Assembly (NCBI RefSeq): GCF_016587355.1 | Contig: NZ_BNJF01000002.1 | Location: forward strand, 1,426,001 to 1,490,000 | DNA length: 64,000 bases | Direction of reading: 5' to 3' | DNA from: Ktedonospora formicarum | GTDB lineage: Bacteria; Chloroflexota; Ktedonobacteria; Ktedonobacterales; Ktedonobacteraceae | Shown here: in pieces, positions 1 to 8,007 of the stretch | Layout of the letters: every line of letters begins with the position of its first letter | Position numbering within the stretch: the first letter of the stretch is position 1 | The notes under the pieces: model-generated | The model's input: only the letters and a program-made list of their open reading frames with translations | What the model was told of the DNA's origin: nothing | The model's database searches: none | Made by a program: the position numbers and the translations under genes

Positions 1-1
1 G

Positions 2-292
2 ATCAAGGTGGCGATTCGACCAACACTCATCAATGGCCAACCAGGTCTGATTGGCTACCTGGAGGAAGGTCTAGATGAAAAACAACTTCACAGCCTGGGA
101 CTGGAAGGAAAGGAGAGTAGTAAGATGCTTCCTGTGTGGCATCAACGTGCCTCCCAGAAAGGGAAAGCTACATTTGTCATGATCCTTGCATGCACCGATA
201 ACCAGATCCAGGAAATTGATATCATTGTCAACCCTGAGAAATTGCAGCACATTCCCGCACTCGATACTGACGACAACGGTACTATCGCCTGA
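2..292 (+). CDS. C-terminal end of SigJ-like ECF sigma factor (partial)
   Basis: The reading frame is open from the left edge, so the gene starts outside the window. The visible residues match the C-terminal SnoaL/NTF2-like domain that follows the sigma domains in SigJ-type (ECF41-like) factors: an INGQPGLIGYL segment, then IQEIDIIVNPEKLQHI near the end. In that family this domain modulates sigma activity. Sigma regions 2 and 4 are not in view, so the family call rests on the tail only. A GTG at 8 is an internal codon and not a credible start. Confidence 0.6.
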   Translation: MKVAIRPTLINGQPGLIGYLEEGLDEKQLHSLGLEGKESSKMLPVWHQRASQKGKATFVMILACTDNQIQEIDIIVNPEKLQHIPALDTDDNGTIA

Positions 293-525
293 TGAGCAAT
301 GGTTCCTTGAAACAATTGTCAAGGAGCTTCGGTTGCATTCTGACATTTTGCTGTTGGAACAAGAGACGATTTTGAGATGGAAACGAATTATGGACATCTT
401 GAAGAAAGAAAAGAAACTAGCTGGGGCAAGGACAGGAAATCGAACCTCAAGCCCCATCACAATGGATGGGATATGAAGAAGCGACCGCGTTATTAGCACA
501 GGCGCAGTCTCAGGAGAATGCATAG
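276..525 (+). pseudogene. Frameshifted remnant of an unrecognised short protein
   Basis: Two coding-like stretches sit in adjacent frames. The first (about 276-425) gives a charged helical peptide with ETIVKELRLHSDILLLEQE; the second (about 425-525) gives EPQAPSQWMGYEEATALLAQ and ends in TAG. Joining them needs one shift near 420-430, and the second frame has its own TAG immediately upstream. I do not recognise the family. Nothing else can be supported between 525 and 790. Confidence 0.3.
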
Positions 526-792
526 TTGGATAGAGAGCAATGGGCATGGCAAGATTTTTGCACATAGATGCACAAGTGCTTTGTGCCATTGTTTCTGTAT
601 ACTAAAAGCCCATCGAGTTGTGTCTCCTTCTGCTACGAAGTTCGCGTGGGCGATCTGCTGACTACTCATTCGCGATCGCATCGTCTGCTGAAGGCGTGGC
701 AGACGAGGAAGACCGCTAAGCATCTGCTCAATGAGCCTGATCTTTTGGCTCGGCCCCTATAAGGTGCAACACCGATCGAAGGAAGTGGTCTT

Positions 793-1119
793 GTGTCCTG
801 GTTGTGGGACATATCCGGCTGGCTCTGGTGGATCCTACTGCTCTGTGCAGTGATCCTTGGCCTGGCTTTCAAGGCTTGGGACGACGGGCTCGAAGGGGTA
901 AGAGAGGTGATACTCACTCCCTTTCTGTGGGTCATACGCATTCTTGCAAGCATCGGATTGCTTGCGATACTGTTCATTGCCCCTCTCCTTGGCGGAGTCG
1001 TCGGTGGGCTCATCAGTGGGATGATCAATCAGCCTCTGTGGCCGTGCACCGGTATCGGCGTGGCCAGTGCGGCGCTGCTTGACATCCTCATTCATGCCGC
1101 CAGAGGCCCAAAGCGGTAA
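793..1119 (+). CDS. Small hydrophobic membrane protein, unknown function
   Basis: This 108-residue protein has three hydrophobic segments, at about residues 8-25, 45-80 (with the glycine-rich patch LLGGVVGGLISG) and 88-103, and ends in a basic RGPKR tail, so it is probably integral to the membrane. The start is GTG at 793, chosen because AAGGAAG lies about seven bases upstream. I recognise no family. It stands alone between a decayed stretch and the convergent CbrC-like gene. Confidence 0.5.
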   Translation: MSWLWDISGWLWWILLLCAVILGLAFKAWDDGLEGVREVILTPFLWVIRILASIGLLAILFIAPLLGGVVGGLISGMINQPLWPCTGIGVASAALLDILIHAARGPKR

Positions 1120-1254
1120 AACCACGGCCCAGTCTTCTTGGGGCCTTGTCGCCCCTTCACTCTCATCTTCTCTGAATGTTGTGGGGAACATCGTTTCTCC
1201 ATCAAGAATCTGTATCATTTGACTACTTTTGATGAACGTTTTTCACAACTTGCC

Positions 1255-1797
1255 CTAGCTTGCGTCAGTGGTGAGGCGATTTTTGCCGCACACAACGCAC
1301 TGGAACAGATAGCCTTGAATGGAATCACCAGTGCTCCATCGCTCTAGTTGAGCTTGTGTGAGCCTATAGAGAGTTTTGAGCTTTGCTAGATCCACCGCTA
1401 TCTCTTCGGCAAAAGGTTGAATCTCTTTCCATCCCACATAACCCACAAACGCACAGAAATCGTTGTGATGGCTGAGCCAGGTTTCTGATTGCCAGCTACT
1501 ATAACCAGGGGTTCGATGATGTAACTCATCGAGATATTCCGGGGCGATTTCCCTCCAGCCGCAATCAATCAGATCAGTGAATTGTCCGTGATATGTTTGC
1601 GCAGCCGAGCCATCCTTTATATAACAAGGACAGATGCCTGTAACGTTCTCCTCAGAATAAAATGGGCCAACATAGACGTAGGCCCGGATCTGCTGACATA
1701 CTGGGCAGATCGTTTGTTGTCTCCGGATCATGCCTGCCGCTAAGGGATCAGGATGATATTTGAAAGCGGGGAAAAGCGATTGTTTCTGTCTCTCCAT
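1255..1797 (-). CDS. CbrC family protein (UPF0167)
   Basis: This 180-residue protein has the layout of the CbrC/UPF0167 family. FKYHPDPLAAG is near the N-terminus, followed by a cysteine pair (CPVCQ), a YVGPFYSEE segment, a second cysteine group (CPCYIKDG), and the TPGYSSWQSE and FVGYVGWKEI motifs. A last pair, CVVCG, near the C-terminus resembles a zinc knuckle. The founding member, CbrC of Escherichia coli, affects colicin E2 tolerance; the biochemical role is unknown. It is monocistronic here. Confidence 0.85.
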   Translation of the reverse strand: MERQKQSLFPAFKYHPDPLAAGMIRRQQTICPVCQQIRAYVYVGPFYSEENVTGICPCYIKDGSAAQTYHGQFTDLIDCGWREIAPEYLDELHHRTPGYSSWQSETWLSHHNDFCAFVGYVGWKEIQPFAEEIAVDLAKLKTLYRLTQAQLERWSTGDSIQGYLFQCVVCGKNRLTTDAS

Positions 1798-1992
1798 GAT
1801 TCTCTGACTCTATTTTTCTCACTTTATTATAAATATCTCTATCACGCGATGGGCAACGAGCGATGACCTGTAGCAGGTAGGGGGACGTATGTGTCTCTTT
1901 GCACGAACAAGCGATTTCTGGTCTATTTGTTCTACTTTTGATGGAGAGAGGCGAAACACACATGACACGTGGCTATCGGGTCGAACTTGAAC

Positions 1993-2745
1993 TCAACAAC
2001 ATACAACGTACGGAATAAGAAAGCGTATACATGTTTCCATAGCGCCAACCAGGTCACTTCCACTCTCCTCGTCGGCGCACAACCACCCATCATACTTGAT
2101 CTCGCGTAGCGCAGTGAACAGTGGCTCAAAATCGATATCACCTTGACCTAAAACCCTAAATTCGCCCTTCTTGATATCTTTGACATGTATATTATCAATA
2201 ATATGACGGTAATCTCTGATCATGCCTGCAATATCATCGATACCAGATTTTACCAGGTGTGCAGTATCTATTGTCAATTTGACGGTATTATCAACGATTG
2301 CCTCAAAAAATACCGAGAAATCCTGGCGATACATAACTGGCTGGTCATAGTGATGGTGAAGTGACAACACAACCTCATATTGTTGAGCCTCCTTCCCTAG
2401 CTCCGAAAGCGCTCTTGCGAAACTCTGAAGATCAGAAGACGACAATCCTTTTCTTGACTCTCCATGACAGAAAATGATGCGTTTGGTCCCAACTGCCTGT
2501 GCGAACTTGAAGACGCTTCGTAACGAAGTAACCCCCGCCTCGTCTAGTCTCCCGCCTATGATCAGTCCGGACGCAATATCCCTGGCATCCGTTCCATAAT
2601 CATCAATAAAACGCTCGGGAGCACATATGTATTTGCTATACTGGTCATATTTCAGTTGGAGACCATCATAGCCATATGAGCGGAAACGAGTGCATAGCTC
2701 CTGCTGCTCATCTTTACTTGTTGGTTTGGAGAACGCTAACTTCAT
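1993..2745 (-). CDS. Sugar phosphate isomerase/epimerase-like TIM-barrel protein
   Basis: This 250-residue protein belongs to the xylose isomerase-like (AP endonuclease 2 type) TIM-barrel superfamily. Supporting segments are IIFCHGES, VVLSLHHHYDQP, LTIDTAHLVKSGID, DNIHVKD and GDIDFEPLF. The Glu, Asp and His residues in those strands are the usual divalent-metal ligands. Its ATG overlaps the stop of the upstream Gfo/Idh/MocA gene by four bases (ATGA), implying translational coupling. Such pairs commonly act on inositol-like or keto-sugar substrates, but the substrate cannot be read from sequence. The last residues (IPYVVCC) look unlike the family and may be a slightly altered C-terminus. Confidence 0.85.
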   Translation of the reverse strand: MKLAFSKPTSKDEQQELCTRFRSYGYDGLQLKYDQYSKYICAPERFIDDYGTDARDIASGLIIGGRLDEAGVTSLRSVFKFAQAVGTKRIIFCHGESRKGLSSSDLQSFARALSELGKEAQQYEVVLSLHHHYDQPVMYRQDFSVFFEAIVDNTVKLTIDTAHLVKSGIDDIAGMIRDYRHIIDNIHVKDIKKGEFRVLGQGDIDFEPLFTALREIKYDGWLCADEESGSDLVGAMETCIRFLIPYVVCC

Positions 2746-3746
2746 GCCACTCCTCCAGTGAAAAATACCGGACGCTGTGTCTTTGCTGACCGATATGCTG
2801 CGTCTAACAGTGCAATCGTCTTGAGATTATCATGTCCACTATTTGCTGGCTCATTTCCCTGTTCTACCGAGGCCAACAGAAGATTGAGACCAACAAAAGT
2901 TGCTTCCGGTTTCTTCGGGCCTCTCAGTGGATTCTCCCATTGCTTGTATGGCCTGCTGTGGTCATTGAGTTTATATAAGCACATATCGTTATAGGTAAGT
3001 ACCAGTGTTCCCATCTCACCAAGAATTATCGTCTCTGTCCTTGCCAGTGCAGAAGAAAAGCTCTCCAGATATGAGGCCAGCACGTCCTTCTCAAAATTAA
3101 CCTGTACAGAAGCCTCCGTTTCCCCTACACACTCTATCGCAGCCGAAGAACGGGTCTCTGCCATTATAGAGACAGGCTCATCGCCTACTATCCAGCGGAA
3201 GCCGTCTAGCCAGTGAATCCCCATCACCGCCATTGCATGCCTCTTTGTTTGCAGCCTCCACCCCGTATCCTGGCGCAACATCAGATCCTGATGCATAATA
3301 TGCATCACTCGTCCTATCTCTCCCTCCGTTATCAGCTTGCGAGCCATATCAAAGGGATAATGATAGCGAAAATTCTGATTCACAGCTAACTTGACCCCAG
3401 CCTGAGCGCATATATTTACCATATCCTGCGCGTCCTGGTAATTATCTGCGAATGGTTTCTCCACAAATATATGCTTTCCGGCCGCCGCAAGTCGCGTCAC
3501 GACGTGCTTACGTACAGGAGTGGGCGTACAGACCACTGCGACATCCCACTGGGCCTGGGCAATCATAGCTTCTAACGAGGTAAAACCCTGTTCAAATCCA
3601 TACTTCTTATGTGCCTCATTCATGCTTTCTCTATTTGTATCGCACGCAGCCACAATTCGCACTTGCTCTAGATGATCCTTATATGCATCGAAATGCATGT
3701 GTGAAACATTCCCACAACCAACAACAGCAATATTGAACTGTTTCAT
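2742..3746 (-). CDS. Gfo/Idh/MocA family NAD(P)-dependent oxidoreductase
   Basis: This 334-residue protein starts with a Rossmann fold: VVGCGNVSHMH at residues 8-18, then AACD closing the second strand. The family EKP motif is at residues 96-98, and its lysine contacts substrate and cofactor. The C-terminal alpha/beta domain (about 125-320) includes the GIHWLDGFRW segment, whose histidine is the usual acid/base position. The family oxidises sugars, sugar acids or cyclitols. It is translationally coupled to the TIM-barrel isomerase and follows the cupin gene, so the three probably form one catabolic operon under the GntR regulator upstream. No transporter is visible nearby. Confidence 0.9.
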   Translation of the reverse strand: MKQFNIAVVGCGNVSHMHFDAYKDHLEQVRIVAACDTNRESMNEAHKKYGFEQGFTSLEAMIAQAQWDVAVVCTPTPVRKHVVTRLAAAGKHIFVEKPFADNYQDAQDMVNICAQAGVKLAVNQNFRYHYPFDMARKLITEGEIGRVMHIMHQDLMLRQDTGWRLQTKRHAMAVMGIHWLDGFRWIVGDEPVSIMAETRSSAAIECVGETEASVQVNFEKDVLASYLESFSSALARTETIILGEMGTLVLTYNDMCLYKLNDHSRPYKQWENPLRGPKKPEATFVGLNLLLASVEQGNEPANSGHDNLKTIALLDAAYRSAKTQRPVFFTGGVA

Positions 3747-3872
3747 TATTGAAGCTCCTTCTTCTTCGAAGACGATACTAATTGGCAGGGATGATTGCTG
3801 ATCGAGTCGAGTCTATCTACTCTCTTGGGGGTCTACTTATGTATGTATCCAACGAGCTGAATTCTTTACTGC

Positions 3873-4256
3873 CTAAGCAATATCACCCTCTTCAAGATTT
3901 TCTGTATGCCGGTCTGGATTCGAAAAGGAAACGACAGCCGTAAGGGGCTCCTCGCTGGTGCATTGTGCCCAGTGTGGCACCCCACGCGGAATACGAATGA
4001 CACTCCCAGGGGTCAGATGAAAAATTTCGTTCCCTAGCTTATGATCACATTCTCCCGCTATGACATAAAACAACTCTTCACAGTTGGGATGCATATGCAG
4101 TGGATTCCTGTGTTTTGGTCGAATTGTAACCACTCCCAACGTCTGTTCTGCTCCTGGCATTTGTACTGTTCCAACTAACCAGGCGAGCTGCCCCAGTTCG
4201 TATAGTGAATATTTTCTGGTTCTTTCGTGTTGTTGATGAACTTGCCTTGGTTCCAT
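3873..4256 (-). CDS. Cupin domain protein
   Basis: This 127-residue protein is a single small cupin. Motif 1 is PLHMHPNCEELFYVIAGE, with H54, H56 and a glutamate at 60 or 61 as metal ligands; motif 2 is PGSVIRIPRGVPHWAQ, with H95. The fold suits an isomerase or a ligand-binding accessory protein in sugar catabolism. It lies between the GntR gene and the dehydrogenase/isomerase pair, on the same strand. The 126-base gap to the dehydrogenase could hold another promoter. The reaction cannot be assigned. Confidence 0.85.
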   Translation of the reverse strand: MEPRQVHQQHERTRKYSLYELGQLAWLVGTVQMPGAEQTLGVVTIRPKHRNPLHMHPNCEELFYVIAGECDHKLGNEIFHLTPGSVIRIPRGVPHWAQCTSEEPLTAVVSFSNPDRHTENLEEGDIA

Positions 4257-4311
4257 TTGCCCATCGAGATAGAACCACTCCTTTCAATAAGCCTTTACAT
4301 ACTCGCTAACT

Positions 4312-4992
4312 TTACATACTGTTGCCTGCTGTCGCTTCAGTAGCCTCAATCTGAGCCACGACATCGCGCTGCACGCCCTCGATGTGCTCCACCATCAGAC
4401 GTTCAGCTAACTCCGCATTACGCGCCTCAAGTGCTGCAAGAATACGTGGACGTTCAAACGCAGTACGTTTTACTACCTGTGGATCGCGATTCGCTCTAAT
4501 CCGCACGATATGTATCTTCCGCTGCAAACGATCAAGCATCTCTATCAGAATCTGGTTCGCTGATAAATGCGTGATCAAAGTATGAAAGCGCTGATCAGCC
4601 ATGCTATAGCCTGCTATATCCTCGCGCTCTAGTGCTCCCTGAGCCTCATCGAGAACCTGACGTAATTGTGCAAGATCCTCATCTGAAAGTTGGGAAATTG
4701 CCAAGCGAGTGGCTAACCCTTCTAGTGTCTTACGTACTTCATAGAGATCGCTTATCTGTTTGGCTGTAAATACCTTTACAAAATTGCCGCGGTATGGACG
4801 ACGTTCTACAAGCCCTTCCTCTACGAGGGTTGCAATTGCCTCCCGCAAAGGCGTCCGACTTACAGACAGGCGACTGGCAAGAGTCCGCTCATCCAACTGT
4901 GTACCAGGCAGAAGATCACCGGACTCTATAAGCTCACGAATCTTGAAATAAATGCGCTGATGGAGTGTATAGTGTTCTAGGCTATCCTTCAA
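4312..4992 (-). CDS. GntR family regulator, FadR/FCD subfamily
   Basis: This 226-residue protein has an N-terminal winged helix (about 15-75: LDERTLASRLSVSRTPLREAIATL, then VERRPYRGNFV in the wing) and a C-terminal helical FCD domain (about 85-210). The FCD domain includes an Asp/His set, FHTLITHLSAN, of the kind that binds a metal and an organic acid ligand. It is first in the leftward cluster with the cupin, dehydrogenase and isomerase, so it is the likely local repressor. A 10+10 base inverted repeat carrying GGTATA at 5148-5177, about 155 bases upstream of its start, is the best operator candidate. Confidence 0.9.
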   Translation of the reverse strand: MKDSLEHYTLHQRIYFKIRELIESGDLLPGTQLDERTLASRLSVSRTPLREAIATLVEEGLVERRPYRGNFVKVFTAKQISDLYEVRKTLEGLATRLAISQLSDEDLAQLRQVLDEAQGALEREDIAGYSMADQRFHTLITHLSANQILIEMLDRLQRKIHIVRIRANRDPQVVKRTAFERPRILAALEARNAELAERLMVEHIEGVQRDVVAQIEATEATAGNSM

Positions 4993-5147
4993 TATTTCTA
5001 TCCTCTATGGCATATTTTCATAGTCTAATCTGTCGCTCGCCGTATACCATCTGCTATTTTTCTGCAATAGCCTTTGAAGTAGCTTTGCTGCTAATAGTTT
5101 GTACTCCTCTATTATCTCTCTTGAGAGAGAGCCCAACCGAGAAATTA

Positions 5148-5177
5148 TTTTGGTATATTGTATATTGTATACCAAAA
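5148..5177. promoter_or_regulatory. Candidate GntR operator (inverted repeat)
   Basis: TTTTGGTATA (5148-5157) and TATACCAAAA (5168-5177) are perfect 10-base arms around a 10-base spacer, ttgtatattg, so the arm centres are about two helical turns apart. NanR, an FCD-type GntR regulator, recognises GGTATA units, and both arms carry that unit. The site lies upstream of the GntR gene. Binding is inferred. Confidence 0.5.
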
Positions 5178-5417
5178 ATTGACCTAATGACAACCAGAGA
5201 ACAATGGTAGAGGTTTTCAAGTGGTAATATGGCTCGGAATGTGGTGCAGTGGATCGCAGCGCACTCATACTGCGATGATTCGTCGTCCTGCGGTCTATGG
5301 AGGGGTGTGTGAAATAGGTGGGCGCCTGATTCGCACACACCCTTCGCTCTTTTGGGCGAAGGTACTACGATTTGCCTACCTGTAAAGTGAAGCGAAAGGC
5401 AAAAAACAATTCCAGAT

Positions 5418-6325
5418 CCCACATTCCGCGGGGTAATTGACAGAAAAACGGAAATTGGATAAGCTGGTTTCAGCGGACGCAAGGAGCGGAATTTCGATGC
5501 AGCAGGCTGAAGATTACCAGAACGAACGTGTGGATCATCTAGGAATTGTCGCAGGTATGTGCCAGGAAATAGGTCTGGCAGCCTGATTGGTCGCGCTGGC
5601 TCCTACCCAACAGCGCGTGGTTAGTTACGGAACGGCCACGGTCTCCATGATCCTCAACGGATTGGGCTTCTCCAATCGACAGCACCTTCTGGTCCCTCAA
5701 TTTTTTGAGAACAAACCAGCCGCGCACCTCTTGGGGCCCGGTATCAGTGCAGGCATGCTCAACGACGATTGCCTGGGCCGACCCTGGATTGGCTAAACGT
5801 GCAGGATGTGACCACCTTGTTTGCTGGCATTGCTCATCAAGTCCATCAAGGCGATATTCCACTCTTTTTGCAACCACTTTCTGGCAATAGTAGCGACAAA
5901 GCAAGCCTGATCAAGATCATTGCCGAACTGCATGCTCAGTTGCAACAGCAGGAGCCACAAGAGATACCCACCTACGTTGCTGATAATGGCCTCTACAGCA
6001 CGCATACCATGTAAGCACTCAATCAAGCATCGGCGCAGTGGGTCAGTCGGATTCCCGAAACCAGCAAAGAAGCTAAAGCTGCCCTCAGAGAGGCTGAGAA
6101 GGCATGGATGCCGAGCGCTGATGGTCAAAGGCAGATGGTGAGCTTGCAGATAAAGTTGGAGCAAGGATCTGAGCGCTGAATCATAGTTCGCAGCGCCGAT
6201 GGCATCAAGCATACATTGCAGACGGCTTATAAGCAGGCCTACAAGCAGCTGGAAATCTGGAACAAGAAACTGTGGCAAACTTCTCAACAATACTATTTTT
6301 TCAGATCGAAACTGCGGAATGTGAG
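5418..6325 (+). mobile_element. Decayed IS1634-type insertion sequence
   Basis: The left end CCCACATTCCGC (5418-5429) and the right end GCGGAATGTGAG (6314-6325) are near-perfect inverted repeats around a broken transposase frame. The same end sequence recurs at 7566, 7798 and 45107. At about 900 bp the copy is much shorter than a typical IS1634 element (about 1.5-2 kb), so internal deletion is likely. No clear target duplication is visible. Confidence 0.65.
5497..6302 (+). pseudogene. IS1634-family transposase, broken
   Basis: The frame starts at ATG 5497 behind AGGAGCGG and encodes a DUF4277-like N-terminus (VDHLGIVAGMCQEIGLA), then hits TGA. After further frame changes come SNRQHLLVPQFFENKPAAHL, a DDE-like stretch GDIPLFLQPLSGNSSDKASL, VADNGLY and, after more stops, LQTAYKQAYKQLEIWNKKLW. 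These pieces are in family order but with stops and frameshifts, so the gene cannot make active transposase. Confidence 0.75.
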
Positions 6326-6339
6326 TTCTAAGTTAAAAT

Positions 6340-7542
6340 ATGAGTAAATCACTTTGGAAACAACGTAACTTCATGCTTCTGTGGAGTGGACAGCTTGTCT
6401 CTTGGGTTGGAACAGAAGTATCCGGTATAGCACTTCCTTTAGTTGTTCTGGCTTTAACAGGCTCCTCCGCACAAGCTGGAGGGGTTGCTGCCATACGGGG
6501 CCTTGTCTATGTTTTTTGGGCAATTCCGGCTGGTGGATTAATTGACAGATGGAATAGAAAAATTGTCATGGTTCTAGCAAATCTTGGGAGTGGATTAGCA
6601 ATGGGAAGTATTACCCTCGCACTCGCATTTCATACTCTTTCTGTAATTCAACTCTACATAATGAGTGCTATTGAGGGATCATTCTTTGTCTTTGCAAATT
6701 TAGGAAGGTTTGCCTCGTTCCCAAAAGTTGTCTCAAAAGAACAATTTCCAGCAGCCTCTGCACAATCTGGTACAGCAGACCAGATTGCCTTACTTGTAGG
6801 GCCACCTTTAGGAGGATTTTTATATCAGACAGGGGGCGGTTTTATTGCTTTCTTTGTGGATTCGCTTTCTTATTTTATCAATGCGTTTTCCATCTTTTTT
6901 ATAAATATACCTCTTGACGCAGAAACCCTGACTGAACGAAAGGCAATTCATCATGAAATCAAAGAAGCAATCTTGTGGTTTTGGCATCAGCCGTTACTTC
7001 GCTTCTTAAATCTTCTTACAGCAGGAAGAACCATTCTTTCCGCAGGATTATATTTGCTCATTATTGTTCTTGCGAAAGAGCATCATGCTTCCTCCTTATT
7101 TATCGGCGTTATCTTTACTATTGGTGCCGGAGGAGGCATTTGTGGTTCCTTCGTATCTGCAAAAATATATAGTCGCTTTGGCATGAAGCGACTACTTGTC
7201 GGCGTATCATTACTTAGTTTCTTCATTTTCAGTTTATATGCGCTCGCCATAAATAATGTTCTTTTTGCAGGGATCACTGCACTCTTGTATGCAGTAGACC
7301 CACTCTATAATGTAACAACGTCTTCCTATTCAGCAAAAATGGTTCCTGATGAAATGAGAGGCAGAGTTACTAGTCTAGCTCGACTAGTTGTACTCGGAGC
7401 ATATTCATTTGGCTTCTTTATTACCGGTAATCTGCTACAGTATCTGGGAAGCAGATGGACTATTGGGGTATTCTCTTTTATGCTGCTTTTACTTTTTATT
7501 GCGACGGCGAAAAACAGAAATCTCGCTGTAACAAAAATGTAA
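6340..7542 (+). CDS. MFS transporter, macrolide-exporter-like
   Basis: This 400-residue protein has 10-12 hydrophobic segments and begins with LWKQRNFMLLWSGQLVSWVGTE, the opening typical of MFS_3-type exporters (enterobactin/macrolide efflux group). The loop GLIDRWNRK after the second helix is the family A-like motif, and PDEMRGRVTSL lies near the tenth helix. The gene is intact, clearly more AT-rich than its neighbours, and begins about 15 bases after the right end of the dead IS, both of which suggest acquisition. The substrate is unknown. Confidence 0.85.
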   Translation: MSKSLWKQRNFMLLWSGQLVSWVGTEVSGIALPLVVLALTGSSAQAGGVAAIRGLVYVFWAIPAGGLIDRWNRKIVMVLANLGSGLAMGSITLALAFHTLSVIQLYIMSAIEGSFFVFANLGRFASFPKVVSKEQFPAASAQSGTADQIALLVGPPLGGFLYQTGGGFIAFFVDSLSYFINAFSIFFINIPLDAETLTERKAIHHEIKEAILWFWHQPLLRFLNLLTAGRTILSAGLYLLIIVLAKEHHASSLFIGVIFTIGAGGGICGSFVSAKIYSRFGMKRLLVGVSLLSFFIFSLYALAINNVLFAGITALLYAVDPLYNVTTSSYSAKMVPDEMRGRVTSLARLVVLGAYSFGFFITGNLLQYLGSRWTIGVFSFMLLLLFIATAKNRNLAVTKM

Positions 7543-7565
7543 TTGTAGCCTTGTTTGTCTAATAT

Positions 7566-7809
7566 CCCCATATTCCGCAGTTTGGAAAATAGTCTTCAGC
7601 GTATCAAAGAAACACTCTGGCTCAAGACGTATCAACCTGTAGTGCCTGTTATAACTATAGATAAAAGAAGCAAGAAATTCTAACAGAAGCTGAACATGAT
7701 TTTGCATGTTCCTTTGTGGTACTTCTAGGCTTTTCAGTAATCATGCAAAACGCGCAAAAGGCATACAAGCAAATATGCAAAAAACAATTTTCAAACTGCG
7801 GAATGTGGG
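7566..7809. mobile_element. MITE-like element with IS1634-type ends
   Basis: CCCCATATTCCGCAGTTTGG (from 7566) and the reverse of its partner, ending GCGGAATGTGGG at 7809, form terminal inverted repeats of about 22 bases with few mismatches. The interior of roughly 200 bases has no credible coding frame. The ends match those of the decayed IS1634-type element at 5418-6325, so this is best read as a miniature derivative mobilised by that transposase. Confidence 0.55.
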
Positions 7810-7839
7810 CCAGATTTTCCCTAAAAAGGGAAAATCTGG
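7810..7839. repeat. Perfect 12-bp hairpin at the MITE edge
   Basis: CCAGATTTTCCC (7810-7821) and GGGAAAATCTGG (7828-7839) are perfect complements around the loop taaaaa. The hairpin abuts the right end of the miniature element. The bases just beyond it (atctggaatt) are the reverse complement of the flank of the IS left end (aattccagat at 5409-5418), so it may belong to the outer part of the element end. There is no U-tract for a terminator. Confidence 0.5.
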
Positions 7840-7934
7840 AATTGGCAATGGTTATTTCACGTTTTTATATATCATTCGTGTGATACATATTCCATGAAGT
7901 ACCACAGCATAACTCCGAAGGGTCCTTGCCGAGT

Positions 7935-7984
7935 CTGGACAAGTCCAGGCTTGTGAAAGCAAGCCCCTGTCGAAAGACATGGGG
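7935..7984. other. Three consecutive stem-loops
   Basis: Three hairpins follow one another almost without linker: CTGGA/TCCAG (7935-7948), GGCTTG/CAAGCC with loop tgaaag (7948-7965), and CCTGTC/GACA-GG with a GAAA tetraloop and one bulged T (7966-7982). They lie just beyond the stop of the leftward PhzF-like gene. They could be a small structured RNA or a transcript 3' end; no U-tract is present on either strand. Confidence 0.4.
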
Positions 7985-8007
7985 ATACCTGATAGTGCTT
8001 TCTTTGC

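Noticed and set aside
1120..1150. Weak GGCCCA/TGGGGCC stem after the small membrane protein as a terminator
   Set aside because: The stem needs a bulge and has no following T-run.
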